Assembly: GCF_023101765.2 (NCBI RefSeq)
Contig: NC_064231.1
Location: forward strand, 8,384,501-8,448,500
Direction of reading: 5' to 3'
Source: Spodoptera frugiperda
Taxonomy: Eukaryota > Arthropoda > Insecta > Lepidoptera > Noctuidae
Length of the DNA stretch: 64,000 bases
The position numbers and the translations under genes are program-made. The notes under the pieces were generated by a model. The model did no database searches and had not been told where the DNA came from. It saw only the letters and a list, made by a program, of their open reading frames with translations. Below are positions 36,479 to 47,040 of this stretch, in pieces (position 1 is the stretch's first letter; each line of letters opens with the position of its first letter).

Positions 36479-38411
36479 AGTACTAAAAACTTTTTCATAC
36501 AGGACAGGAGTAATTGTAATGATGAAATTAAGAAGACACAAAATGTTAGTACGTTGTAAAAATACTGCTAACAATAAGAGAGAGATAATAATATTTATAT
36601 TACCCACTTGGGCTTTGAAAAATTTCCTTTAATTAACAAACATTCAAAAACAACTTTTGTTCCACAAAATTTAAGCAAAATAAAAGATCATGAGCCGTTT
36701 TGTTTTTGTTCAATCCTAATGATAACTCGTCTACTTACTTGTTTCTGGGAATTACCTTTGTATATTTAAAAACCAACGCTATTATGTTACACAAAAAGGT
36801 CAAATTAGCGTAATTACTGTTGCGTAGAATTTTGCTGAAACATTACATTACCTGCAATTTCGACGACAGCGTGAATGCAAATTCAGTCGCAGTGTTTAAT
36901 TAGGAACTTCACCTTAATTCTACTTCGGTTTTCTATGGACAGAGTACTATCATATTCGTTTAAACGTTTATAAAATAAATTCTGTTAGTTAAGTTTTCAA
37001 AGACTGCCAAATACGGCTTTGAAAATTAATTGAAAGAACTAAAAGAGCATGTATACACAGAGATAATAAAAAGATATTTCTATGAAGTCTTCTGAATCTG
37101 AGTATCTAAATAATTGATAGATTTGACTATGTGGTCGGTATAGAATAGAACCAGTTAAAAAAAATGTATTCGTATTTCCGTGACTTGCTTGAAAGCATAG
37201 GTAAGTTCCCTGGTGTTCTGTTGATGTCATTGACAGTCACCAAAAGTGTTATTAGTTTAAAACCTCGATTTATACAACGTTTCGCCCACAAATAAATCAA
37301 CAAAGTACCAGGAATACAGAACTAAACTGCAGTTAATAAATCAGTATCGACACTTCGGTATTGGAAAATTTCATATTTATAGCCAGCAAAACTATGAAAA
37401 GTGAGGCGATACGCATTTATTCAGCCGTGACGTCATAAACCCAGTTCAGGATGCATGAAACAACATTAGTTGTAGCGAAGCGTGCTCTCGTAACTTATTT
37501 TGGTCACTGCATTCAATGTTTTTAGTTCAACGATTATTTTGTATAGACTTTAAATACACTGTGAATATTCTACAGTTTACATTTTGTTACAATTATTGAT
37601 CTAAATTATCCATAATAGGTACCTAATAATATACATTCAACAAAATACAACAGCAAGTTTCAGTAGCTTATGTGTCAAAACAGCGACCGGGTACAGAAAT
37701 TATTATAATTATATATTATACAATTGTCCTGGGTATAATAATTATCCTTAAAAAACTAAATATTAGAGAGTACATGACACGTTTGACGTTACTTATACAT
37801 TTTTATGTCTCTACATATACTTTATTAAAAACTTATCAAACTGTAGTCCAATACCAATTAATTCTGAACTAATTTCAACAATAGCATGTTCCTGTTAAAA
37901 ATATTAGCCAACTACTTCGACTAATAGTCTGATAGACTAAATAGGCTCGCCTAGGGCGCGGCTAGCTTTGTGTTATCTTTACTTATCTGTAAGTTAAGTT
38001 AATTCTGAAAATTCGATGACATTTTTATACCTAGGTAGTAGATATCCAAATTTTTAGAGCTTAATAATTTGTTGCCTAATTAACCAAAGCAAGGATAGTT
38101 TAAGCCCACGGCTTCATCCGAGTGTATAAAATGTAGACTGTATGGTATGACTTTGTGTCTGAAAATACAAAATCTTACCTTGATGTGTGTAGTCCGTGGT
38201 TTCTCCCGCATGGTTAAAACGTAGTCTATATGGTATGATTTTTGTCAGAAGACCCCGTTACGGCTTGAAAGAATAAAAAATCAACATTCTTCTCTTTCTC
38301 ATCTATAATATATTATTGAGTAGGAATTTCAAATAGATATCCAGGTATTATTTACAGGATTTACGTACATACTATAATAATATACCTCACCTAACATATT
38401 CATACTCAATG
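36479..38411. other. AT-rich unique DNA, no gene seen
   Basis: Near 38,108-38,250 there are two diverged copies of CCACGGCTTCATCCGAG ... GTATGGTATGACTTTGTG (the second starts near 38,190). They are possibly old Helitron-end remnants. No gene seen. Confidence 0.4.
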
Positions 38412-38718
38412 TAAGGTAAGCTAACCAAATAAGGCCTACCTTATTTTTATTACCGCCTAGCTCGTAGGTTTAAAATGACAATGGGCTGATAATTTCAAAA
38501 TATTATATTTATTTATTAAACTTTGTAAAAATGGAATCAAAATGGCTTTAGAAACAAAAATTACAATTTTGTAAACACAAATAACTAAAGTGTCACTTTG
38601 GCCTTATTGGGAACCCTATGTCTTAATAAGGCCTCAATAAAAACTAGTAAGTATTCAACTTCTTAATTATAACAAAACTTTGTCAATGCTTATAATAAAT
38701 GTAATGAGATCTTATTAA

Positions 38719-38934
38719 TTAATTTTGGTCATTATACATCAGGCTAAACGCGTTTCTCATCATGTAATACCCAAGTAAGATCTTTGAAGTCATCGGTACC
38801 CCAGCATCAGTCAAACGAATGAGAATAACTTCTTGTTCTGTAGCCAATTTAGCGACCGACCTAGCTTTCGTGAAGTGGAAACCACTCTTTAGGTGATGCG
38901 TACTTCTTTGGAAGTTATATCTGGCTGCAGCAGC
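38719..38934 (-). pseudogene. Pogo/Tigger-like transposase DNA-binding fragment, left arm
   Basis: An open stretch of 71 codons ends at a stop. Near its start it reads AARYNFQRSTHHLKSG, which looks like the last helix of a psq-type helix-turn-helix. It continues LATEQEVILIRLTDAGVPMT, which looks like the start of the CENP-B-type second DNA-binding domain (family pattern: AEQE, then L, then GxPLT). Both domains occur in order in pogo-class transposases. The frame lacks a start codon in context, and the catalytic domain does not follow within the arm. The identification is by remembered family pattern, not by alignment. An upstream piece of the same protein is at 39,023-39,070. Confidence 0.55.
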
Positions 38935-39022
38935 CTACCGGGTAAAACAGGGTGCATAAAATTCGAAGGGTGAATAGATACTATGAAGAATTTCCCGATA
39001 TCCATTCGCCCCTTTTCTGTAT

Positions 39023-39070
39023 CTATTCACCCCGTTTACCACTTTCTACCATTTTAACAGCGTTTTCCAT
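39023..39070 (-). pseudogene. Upstream piece of the pogo-like helix-turn-helix, left arm
   Basis: Fifteen codons reading MENAVKMVESGKRGE precede a stop. The wording (MENAVKMVE then G) fits the first helix of a psq-type helix-turn-helix, whose last helix is found 88 bp further along at 38,934. The two are separated by a small inverted-repeat insertion present in both arms. Confidence 0.4.
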
Positions 39071-39570
39071 CTTTTGCAAAATCCATTGGCTTTCTTTTTG
39101 ACAGAAGCTGGTGATCCGTTTTCTATGAAATTACTGAAAAACAACTATGCCGTAATAAGGCCTACACGTTTTTTTTGTAGGCTTTATTAGGACATGGCAC
39201 ATAGGTAAACAAAACAACGATTATATGAAATACACCGATATTATAGCTATTTCACTAATGTGAGGAGATGGCTAAATGTATAATTGTCATACAGACAAAA
39301 CACGGCACGTCGTATACTGATAAATATAAAAATACTAACAGTTTACGCTACTCGAATTTTATAAAAACTAAAGTGCGCTCCACGTCGTGATTGTTTTCGT
39401 CTGTAGGTTCCAAAATAATCGCGGCACGGGTTGCTTGCTGTGCTCAAATTAGTTAAGTAATGTGCATGCACACTTCTACAAACTTTGGCGACTATTTGAC
39501 ATCGGGAAGAGGGAAATTTTCAAAATAGGCTTTATTGGGACATAGGCCTTATTTGGTTAGGTTACTATAC

Positions 39571-39949
39571 TCGAGAATGAGATAATAATAACGTAACCAA
39601 CATCATCAAATGACGTGCCACCATCTTTGTTGTCTAACAATCCAGTTCTATTCATAATAATCTTTTATGAAACATTAAAACAAGATTTTAATTATCAACA
39701 CGTATAAAACCAGTGTACCTTATAAAGTTATGCAGGAAAACTGCAAGCAAAATGGACGTTTTAATATTTCTTTGTAGTTTTATTTTCATTGTATTTTAAA
39801 TTAAGTTATTGTTAAAGATTTTTTTTCCTTTTTACTTACGTATAAGAAAAAAACTTTGACTGTATCCTTTTGTTCATTCAAGTTTTAGGTCGAGTTAATA
39901 CCTATTGGGCAATTTTCAATTAGGTATAAAAATAAATGTTTAATAACAC
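39571..39949. other. AT-rich middle of the foldback element
   Basis: Unique sequence between the two arms. It has no open frame of interest and no obvious internal repeat. Confidence 0.6.
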
Positions 39950-40449
39950 GTATAGTAACCTAACCAAATAAGGCCTATGCCCCAATAAAGCCTATTTTGA
40001 AAATTTCCCTCTTCCCGATGTCAAATGGTCGCCAAAGTTTGTAGAAGTGTGCATGCACATTACTTAACTAATTTGAGCACAGCAAGCAACCCGTGCCGCG
40101 ATTATGTTGGAACCTACAGTCGAAAACAATCACGACGTGGAGCGCACTTTAGTTTTTATAAAATTCGAGTAGCGTAAACTGTTAGTATTTTTATATTTAT
40201 CAGTATACGACGTGCCGTGTTTTGTCTGTATGACAATTATACGTTTAGCCATCTCCTCACATAAGTGAAATAGCTATAATATCGGTGTATTTCATATAAT
40301 CGTTGTTTTGTTTACCTATGTGCCATGCCCTAATAAAGCCTACAAAAAAAACGTATAGGCCTTATTACGGCATAGTTGTTTTTCAGTAATTTCATAGAAA
40401 ACGGATCACCAGCTTATGTCAAAAGGAAAGCCAATGGATTTTGCAAAAG

Positions 40450-40497
40450 ATGGAAAACGCTGTTAAAATGGTAGAAAGGGGTAAACGGGGTGAATAG
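40450..40497 (+). pseudogene. Upstream piece of the pogo-like helix-turn-helix, right arm
   Basis: The mirror copy of 39,023-39,070, reading MENAVKMVERGKRGE before a stop. Confidence 0.4.
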
Positions 40498-40551
40498 ATA
40501 CAGAAAAGGGGTGAATGGATATGGGGAAATTCTTCATAGTATCTATTCACC
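40488..40551. repeat. 64-bp inverted-repeat insertion inside the transposase remnant
   Basis: GGGTGAATAGATAC at 40,488 is mirrored by GTATCTATTCACC at 40,539-40,551. The same structure is present in the left arm (about 38,969-39,033). It separates the two halves of the helix-turn-helix and introduces stops, so it looks like a nested miniature element older than the arm duplication. Confidence 0.5.
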
Positions 40552-40585
40552 TTTCGAATTTTATGCACCCTGTTTTACCCGGTAA

Positions 40586-40799
40586 GCTGCTCCAGCCAGA
40601 TATAACTTCCAAAGAAGTACGCACCATCTAAAGAGTGGTTCGCTACACGAAAGCTAGGTCGGTCGCTAAATTGGCTACAGAACAAGAAGTTATTCTCATT
40701 CGTTTAACTGATGCTGGGGTACCGATGACTTCAAATATGTTACTTGGGTATTACATGATGAGAAACTCGTTTAGCCTAATGTATAATGACCAAAATTAA
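40586..40799 (+). pseudogene. Pogo/Tigger-like transposase DNA-binding fragment, right arm
   Basis: Mirror copy of 38,719-38,934 but two bases shorter. The left arm has GGTTTCCACTTCACG where this arm has GGTTCGCTACACG, which shifts the frame after the LKSG region and brings in an early stop. The left arm is therefore the better preserved reading frame. The residues before and after the shift still match the left arm. Confidence 0.55.
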
Positions 40800-41106
40800 T
40801 TAATAAGATCTCATTACATTTATTATAAGCATTGACAAAGTTTTATTATAATTAAGAAGTTGAATACTTACTAGTTTTTATTGAGGCCTTATTAAGACAA
40901 AGGGTTCCCAATAAGGCCAAAGTGACACTTTAGTTATTTGTGTTTACAAAATTGTAATTTTTGTTTTTAAAGCCATTCTGATTCCATTATTACAAAGTTT
41001 AATAAATAAATATAAGATTTTGAAATTATGAGCCCATTGTCATTTTAAACCTACGAGCTAGGCGGTAATAAAAATAAGGTAGGCCTTATTTGGTTAGGTT
41101 ACCTTA

Positions 41107-41480
41107 GTTAGAAATTATTTGTGCCAGGTGTTCTCCTGGGAACTGGAACCTTTCCAGGTTTCTCCCCCATAACATAGGAAGAAGTGAGAACTACATTGAA
41201 AATATTTTTTAATTCTGTTACTGCCATGCCAGGCAAATTGTGGTTACCTTCAGTATGGCACAGCCCTAAAGAGATATTTTGTCTTCAAGTTCCTTTCTCA
41301 GTAAACTGTGAACATTTCTATTTTATCAACCGTAGCATCTGGGTTAATCAGAAAAGTATGTCTAGATTGGCTCAAACATGTCATTTGTCTAGCTCCCTAT
41401 ACAATAAAGGAGACCTCCTCTAGGAAAAAGAATGAGTATGTCCGAAATAGGAATTGTACAAAGGAAAAAGTTGAAAAAAG
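41107..41480 (+). pseudogene. Possible pogo-like transposase catalytic-domain fragment
   Basis: A frame from 41,184 contains NSVTAMPGKLWLPSVWHSPK, which I read as a decayed form of the segment before the second catalytic Asp in pogo-class enzymes (family: N, then G, then PP, then FPR). After an apparent frameshift near 41,310, the +1 frame reads ASGLIRKVCLDWLKHVI and then PYTIKE. This resembles the SGW...FLDWLKHF...PTKE region of the family. The catalytic residues themselves are not visible. The fragment is on the same strand as, and downstream of, the right-arm DNA-binding fragment, so the two may once have been one gene. The evidence is pattern resemblance only. Confidence 0.4.
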
Positions 41481-42900
41481 AGGAGAATAGGCATAATAAT
41501 AAAAGTAGTATTGTTTTAAATTTTTCTGATCTGGTTTCACGACCTAAACAAAGCTTTTTCTAATAATAATGATATTGGTATCATGTAACTTTAAAAACAT
41601 TATTCAGTGTTACATTTTAGATACAAAACTTCGATCAAAATAAATATGAGTAAACTAAGCTATCAATACAAACTCTTAAACAAACAATAACACAATACTC
41701 TATTGTCATTCTTTATCCTTCTTTATTTACTTGTTACTTGCTTCCCATTATCTCTTATTCCCAGTTTAGAGTTGATTTATTCCGTCGTCGGCAGCCCGTT
41801 GGGATAAGTCCGGTCTAAACTGCATAAACTCGGCATTTCATTAGTAAGAGGTGGTCTGAGCTGTGCTAGGAGATTTAAAATGGCGGCACAATTTCTAGGT
41901 GATATAGTCGGGTTAGTAGTATTTCTGATGTTTTCTAAAATCAAGTTCAAGATAAGCTTTCATGCGGTACAAGTGAAAATGTGTAAAGTTGTAGTAATTT
42001 GTCATAATATAGCATGTCAGGAAAAAATATAATAAACCGCGAACCCATACAAAAATGATTGTTAGAAAAATATACCATTGTTATTTTTTTCAAACTTTTC
42101 GTACATTTCCAGCCCGAAGCAAATAGACAAACAAATAAAATGTTTTTTATCGTAGGTATTTATTTTGTACAGTGGTCAGTCAGTATTGACTTATAACTGC
42201 TCGTCAACAATATCCGTAGCGGAAAAATACATTGGAACCAAGTCGGAAAATGTGAGAAATCTTGATTTGACCAATTTTACTGACGGTACGGATAACTGCG
42301 ACGTGCGATATGAGAACTGCAATAACTAGAACTTTTGTAGATCGTACCTGAAAAAGAAAATTTCATTCGTATTTCCGACGCAGGGTTGTGATATAGGGGC
42401 GTACCACAAACCTCAAAGGCTCACTGACACGAGAATGCAGCATTTGAGATTTGCGCTGAAAAATGCACTGTGGGGGAGATCGCTTTTAATTAATGATTTT
42501 TTGACGCTCATATGACGTCATCAGGCTGGTTGTTCGTCTATCACACATCTATAGACATTTTGAGTTGTAGTTCAATTTACATTATGATAACTACATTGCT
42601 ATTCTATTGAGTACAAGCAACAGAAGCAAATTATGATTTTAATATGATTAAAGTCGATTTTAGAGAAGTAACCTGAATACATTTTAGAGTTATTTTTCTT
42701 CTAAAATGACGTAACTGACCTAATTTTGTTTGCATACATTGTTGCGGGAATACATACGCGTAATATTTGGAGGTGCTATCAAGAGAGGTTTATGAATCGG
42801 AATTAAGAACACGTTAGGTTAAGCCGAGAGGAATTTAAGTACAGCAGTTATGGATTAGATTAAACGAAATGAGGTTTATGTATAAAATACAAATAAGATC
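41481..42900. other. AT-rich unique DNA, no gene seen
   Basis: A perfect CRE-like palindrome ATGACGTCAT lies at 42,512-42,521, and AAAATGGCGGC (YY1/Pho-like core) at 41,877-41,887. Neither is enough to call a regulatory element. Confidence 0.4.
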
Positions 42901-43184
42901 TCTGATGTAAGATGACTGCCTCGTTGGTCGAGTGGTCGCAAGTGCGACTGCCGGACAAGAGGTTTCGGGTTCGATTCCCGGGTCGGGCAAAGTACTACTG
43001 AGCTTTTTCGAAATTTTTTTTTTAATTCTCAGAAATTGTGCCCAGTTTATCCCAATAGGTTCACCCCTATTACATGGGACTTATAACACAAATGGTGAAA
43101 AGAGGGTGTACGTTGAATAGCGGCATTCGTGCCGTAATGTGCAGCTCTGCCTACCCTTTCGGAGATAAAAGGCGTGACGTTGCT
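42901..43184 (+). repeat. tRNA-headed SINE, best copy, with 13-bp target-site duplication
   Basis: TACAAATAAGATC lies directly before (42,888-42,900) and after (43,185-43,197) the element. The head has a good polymerase III A-box, TGGTCGAGTGG (42,925-42,935), and a perfect B-box, GGTTCGATTCC (42,968-42,978), within a tRNA-like GACTGCCTCG...CGGGTCGGGCA. The tail is CTGCCTACCCTTTCGGAGAT followed by AAAAGGCGTGACGTTGC. There is no protein. A SINE of this sort is moved by a LINE enzyme acting in trans. The frame at 42,932-43,120 is incidental. Confidence 0.9.
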
Positions 43185-43197
43185 TACAAATAAGATC

Positions 43198-44010
43198 ATT
43201 TCTAAAAATAGACAAACAGATAGATAGATATTCATGAAAGAATAAGAAAAACTTTAGCCACAGGAGTTACGAAGGTATCTTACACGTTAATTGTACAACG
43301 TGGGTGTATCAAACATGATTTGGAAGACGAATTTCTTTTTAGATGTAAAATATTTAATGTAAGGTAGAATAGCCCGCGGTTAACATTGCCTAAACATGCG
43401 ACGTTTTGAGAATTCTAATTTTATACTCCTTGAATAATAGGTAAGTTGACAATGTAATGCGAACAACATGGACCAAGTTCATATTCTTATTTTCTCATTT
43501 AATTCTTAATTTCAAATTATATTTGGAGTTGAAAATTTTACCAATTTTGAAGCGAAAAGCTGGAAATCAATCTTTGTATCATATTATTGAAGAGTTGCAT
43601 ATCCATAAATGGACTGACTGACGATGATGATGACGATACATGATTATTAAGATATCAACTTCTATGATTAACATAAACTAATAAGAATTTGGTGGAAAAA
43701 TTATGTTTGAAGATCCCTTTAGGTAAAACTATATTATGTATGTATATGTACCTTATGTAGGTACCTATACGTTTTATAGAAACTCATTTCATTCTCTGTG
43801 AGAAAAAGTCTACGCATTTAAATTCGTACGAGATGTACAGGATGTTTGCGTCGGGTGCCTTTTATCACGTTAATGTTATAACGGCACCGCGGCTCTTTGT
43901 CGAGCCTTTGTGCTTCTACTACTGAAGTTATTGACATGAATTTTTAGCATTATTCCCTTGCTACCACTTATTTTGCTGAAATGGAAATTACATTGCGGTG
44001 ATTTTCTTGT
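43198..44010. other. AT-rich unique DNA, no gene seen
   Basis: A short simple repeat GATGATGATGACGATA lies near 43,623-43,638. Nothing else supportable. Confidence 0.4.
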
Positions 44011-44020
44011 ATTAATGAAG

Positions 44021-44182
44021 AGTTTTTTAATAATGACTTCTTTCACCTTGGGCTAGATGAGAAGGAGTGTCAGTCTATTACTGACTGAAAACCACCCCGT
44101 ACCTACTCCTGCTTTTTGAGCCGGAGCCCCCGTAAATCCGCTAGGTAGTCCGCAGCTCCGGATCAGGCATCAGCCCTACTTG
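44021..44182 (-). repeat. A-tailed SINE family, copy 7, with 10-bp target-site duplication
   Basis: ATTAATGAAG lies directly before (44,011-44,020) and after (44,183-44,192) the element. AGTTTTTT at the left is the A-tail of the minus-oriented copy. This copy retains the longest 5' head: CAAGTAGGGCTGATGCCTGA, then TCCGGAGCTGCGGACTACC. Confidence 0.85.
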
Positions 44183-44192
44183 ATTAATGAAG

Positions 44193-45423
44193 GGTTATTG
44201 CAGTAATTAGTATTTGAAGCTAACCACGAATTTAAAAATATCCTCATCAAGATATATTATAACGAAAAAGAAAAATGAATAGCAAATTATGTTTAGCAAA
44301 CATACGAGAATAAACAAACCCACATAAAACGTAAATACTGATGGTTATAAGATGAAAGCTATATATAACTTCATAGCCAAATAACTATATTTATACAATC
44401 TATCTTAGTGACGTCTGTTTTCTTTACAAAGTAAATAAAAATAAAGTAACGTTTTGAGATTACAATAGCACATTCGTAGCAATAGTGTTACGTCACAATT
44501 TCGGTCAATACACAATGGCCGCCTACAACGTCGGGCCATGTATTTCCCTAGTGACACAAATACATTGGTTTACAAGCGAGGATACTGTAGCATTACTTTA
44601 TATTGCCTCTTAGTGAGGTATTCTTACAAAAACCTGACGGCTTTTAGAGTCACCATCTTGAAGAAAATCGTAAAATGTAAATGAAAAACAATAAAAGTTC
44701 GGCAAATTGAAACGGGGCCCGCTGTTTACGGACATTAGCTTATTTGGCTTCGGGTGCTGTTTAGGCTTGAGGATCGTGTATTGGGTGAATTTTGAACGAA
44801 ACATTTTATTGACTGCCGTGATAATACACCCTTATTGATGTCATGATTCTTGTGAACAATATAAATAACCGACAGTAACGATGTTAAGGTGGTTTTATCA
44901 CAAAAGAGTTGAGGTGATGGTATAATACAATCAATTTAATTGAACCAAAGCTTGCCTTTTCCAACCTACTTCATAATGATATTACGTACAAGAGAATGAC
45001 TTACTTACCCATAATATAATTTGTAGTGAACGCACAACAATGTACAATTGATCATGGTTCACTAGACACACTGGACATTTCAACATTGGGGAACCTAGAA
45101 TCAGTCGTGTGTTAAAAGATAATAGGTAGACTTACGTATGACCATTTTCATTAACCAATTCATCTAGATTGTTCCCTAAAGTACTTGAGCGGATAATGTA
45201 ATCTCTATATTTAAAAACCAATTGATGTTCTTTAGTCACACTAAAACTTAAATACAGCTGAACTGATTTGGTCTTAAATTATTTGTGGAAGTCTAGGGCA
45301 GGTCTAGTGAAGGTGAGAAAAATATTTGAGGCAGCATGAAGTTTGCCGGGTCGGTTACTCTTAAATAGAAACAATGATAATGTCTGTGAGATGTAGCCGT
45401 CGAAGAATAATTCCCATTCATCA
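44193..45423. other. AT-rich unique DNA, no gene seen
   Basis: Nothing supportable. Confidence 0.4.
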
Positions 45424-45475
45424 TATTTGCCATGTGTCCCACTGTTGGACATAGGCCTCCCATAGTAATTTCCAG
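45424..45475. repeat. Short retroelement-tail fragment
   Basis: GCCATGTGTCCCACTGTTGG ACATAGGCCTCCC is a phrase I recall from many moth repeats. Only about 45 bp remain. Confidence 0.45.
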
Positions 45476-45959
45476 TTAATAGCGAAATTAAAGTGACATT
45501 TTAACTATCAGAAACTAAGATCGATCCAGAAATTTTTCCATTAGTCAGTCACAATTTCAGATTTTTGCTTTCAATGAAGTATCTGCGCAATTAGTGCTGA
45601 TTACTTATTTTATAAAAATAATCATCTGAATTAATTTATTAGGTTCATTAAGTCAGTTCAGTAGTTAAAGTTAGTAGTAGGACAACAAATAATTAAACCT
45701 TAATTGAAAATATAAGAAAAATAATATTTCTGTAGTTTTCCTATATATTGTACAATTATTATTTATGACCTAGGCTATAAACACACCCATTCATCTGATC
45801 AATTGAACTGTCTTCGTCGCGTCAATTATTTTTATTGATCTGCGTTTGATGTTTATGACAATTCGTAATATAGGAAGAATAGTCTCATCTCTTTATTCTT
45901 CTAGTCTCAAGTGAAACCAAGCTCATCTTGATCATCACGATGACATTATAATCTACCGA

Positions 45960-46075
45960 TCGATTTCGATCACTGTGGCCAGTCTGTCTAACTAGACTAG
46001 CCCACTACGCAGAAGATATTATAGTGCACAAGTGTGTGCGCAAACACAGGTGCACTCTGTTCTTTCACTTTCTTT
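45960..46075 (+). repeat. Dispersed repeat, copy 2 of 2
   Basis: CTGTGGCCAGTCTGTCTAAC, AGACTAGCCCACTACGCAG and TGCACAAGTGTGTGCGCAAA match 6,745-6,870. It breaks into the SINE that follows. Confidence 0.65.
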
Positions 46076-46079
46076 TTTT

Positions 46080-46390
46080 TTTAAATAAACGTTGCCCCAC
46101 ATTAGGATTTTCTCCTGTGTCGTGGGTGCGTTTACAAACATACAATTTCACATGCACATGACACCCAGACACGAAACGACAATTTGTGAATCACACAAAG
46201 AGTTGCTCCGTGCGGGAATCGAATCCGCTACACGTTGCACGGCAGCCAGTTGCCCAGCCACCGCGCCAATCGTGCAGTCTAAACCCGACATGACCGGAGA
46301 GAGGTCAGGACCACTGGCTTTACGTGCTTTCCGAGGCACAGGGGTGAAATACTGCCGACCTTCCTGACTCCGGGATAATAATGGTAATTT
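46080..46390 (-). repeat. tRNA-headed SINE, second family
   Basis: On the minus strand the head reads GGCGCGGTGGCTGGGCAACT (A-box) ... GGATTCGATTCCCGC (B-box), followed by a body with CACAAATTGTCGTTTCGTGT and an A-rich right end (the T-run at 46,072-46,081 on plus). The adjoining TTACGTGCTTTCCGAGGCAC resembles 6,910-6,940. The overlapping frames on both strands are incidental. Confidence 0.75.
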
Positions 46391-46399
46391 CACTTTCTA

Positions 46400-46490
46400 C
46401 TCTTCACGGCGCGGATTTGAATTCGCGATACGTTGCACAGTAGCCGGCCACCCAATCACTGCACCAACCGTGTAGTCATGACATAACTAA
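46400..46490 (-). repeat. tRNA-like SINE head, partial
   Basis: On the minus strand: GTTGGTGCAGTGATTGGGTG (A-box region) then CGCGAATTCAAATCC (B-box-like). It is a diverged relative of the adjacent SINE head and lacks the body. Confidence 0.55.
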
Positions 46491-47040
46491 ACGTACTATT
46501 AACCATATTATGTGTGCCAACAGTTAAGATAACATTTTCCATCATTTCTTCATCTCAGAAGAGGCCTGGCAACTGAGAAGAATCTCAGAAGAGACTGTCA
46601 AGGCTGACTTTTTATTAGGCTGCTTTTAAAAATAGGTCCAGGAGTTTACTCTGAAACTTACTAATACATATATTGTCAAGGAGCCTGTCACTATTGTTCA
46701 ACAACTTCGTTGGTACAAAATAGATGAAAACCGTAAATAATTTAGCTAAAACTAGTCTCATTTCCATTTCATTACAAGCAAAATGAAAATCACCAAAATA
46801 ATAGTTCGACATTGACAGGCGTATTTTAAAAAAGCTTTTGTTTCAAATATTTAAATTATTCCGTCAAACCATGTCACAGTATTGTATAGTCTTTAAAATT
46901 AGACGCATTTGTCAAGCGCCGTGTGTTTTGTTCTAAACATTGTAAAGGAATAATAATCACTGGTCGGTAGTTATATGATAATGAAAATGTTTTTTCCAAA
47001 AACGTAGATACGTACGTATAGGTATTGTTAAATAAATAAA
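46491..47040. other. AT-rich unique DNA, no gene seen
   Basis: Nothing supportable. Confidence 0.4.

Larger units (their letters stand above)
38412..41106. mobile_element. 2.7-kb foldback element with transposase remnants in both arms
   Basis: The left arm 38,412-39,570 and the right arm 39,950-41,106 are inverse complements at high identity by eye (I estimate above 95%). They flank a 379-bp AT-rich middle. Each arm is itself bounded at both ends by inverted CTAACCAAATAAGGCC (left arm outer end at 38,421 and inner end near 39,545-39,561). The whole could therefore be two copies of a 1.15-kb TIR element head to head. Seven AATAAGGCC/AATAAAGCC words lie in each arm, candidate transposase-binding sites. 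Each arm carries a broken frame resembling a pogo/Tigger DNA-binding domain. No clear target-site duplication was found. Confidence 0.85.

Noticed and set aside
42911..42990. A functional tRNA gene
   Set aside because: The head is tRNA-like with good A and B boxes, but it continues into the SINE body, is flanked by a 13-bp target-site duplication and recurs at 27.4 and 54.8 kb.
46200..46270. A functional tRNA gene on the minus strand
   Set aside because: The boxes are present, but the cloverleaf is not closed by a proper acceptor stem and the sequence runs into a SINE body.
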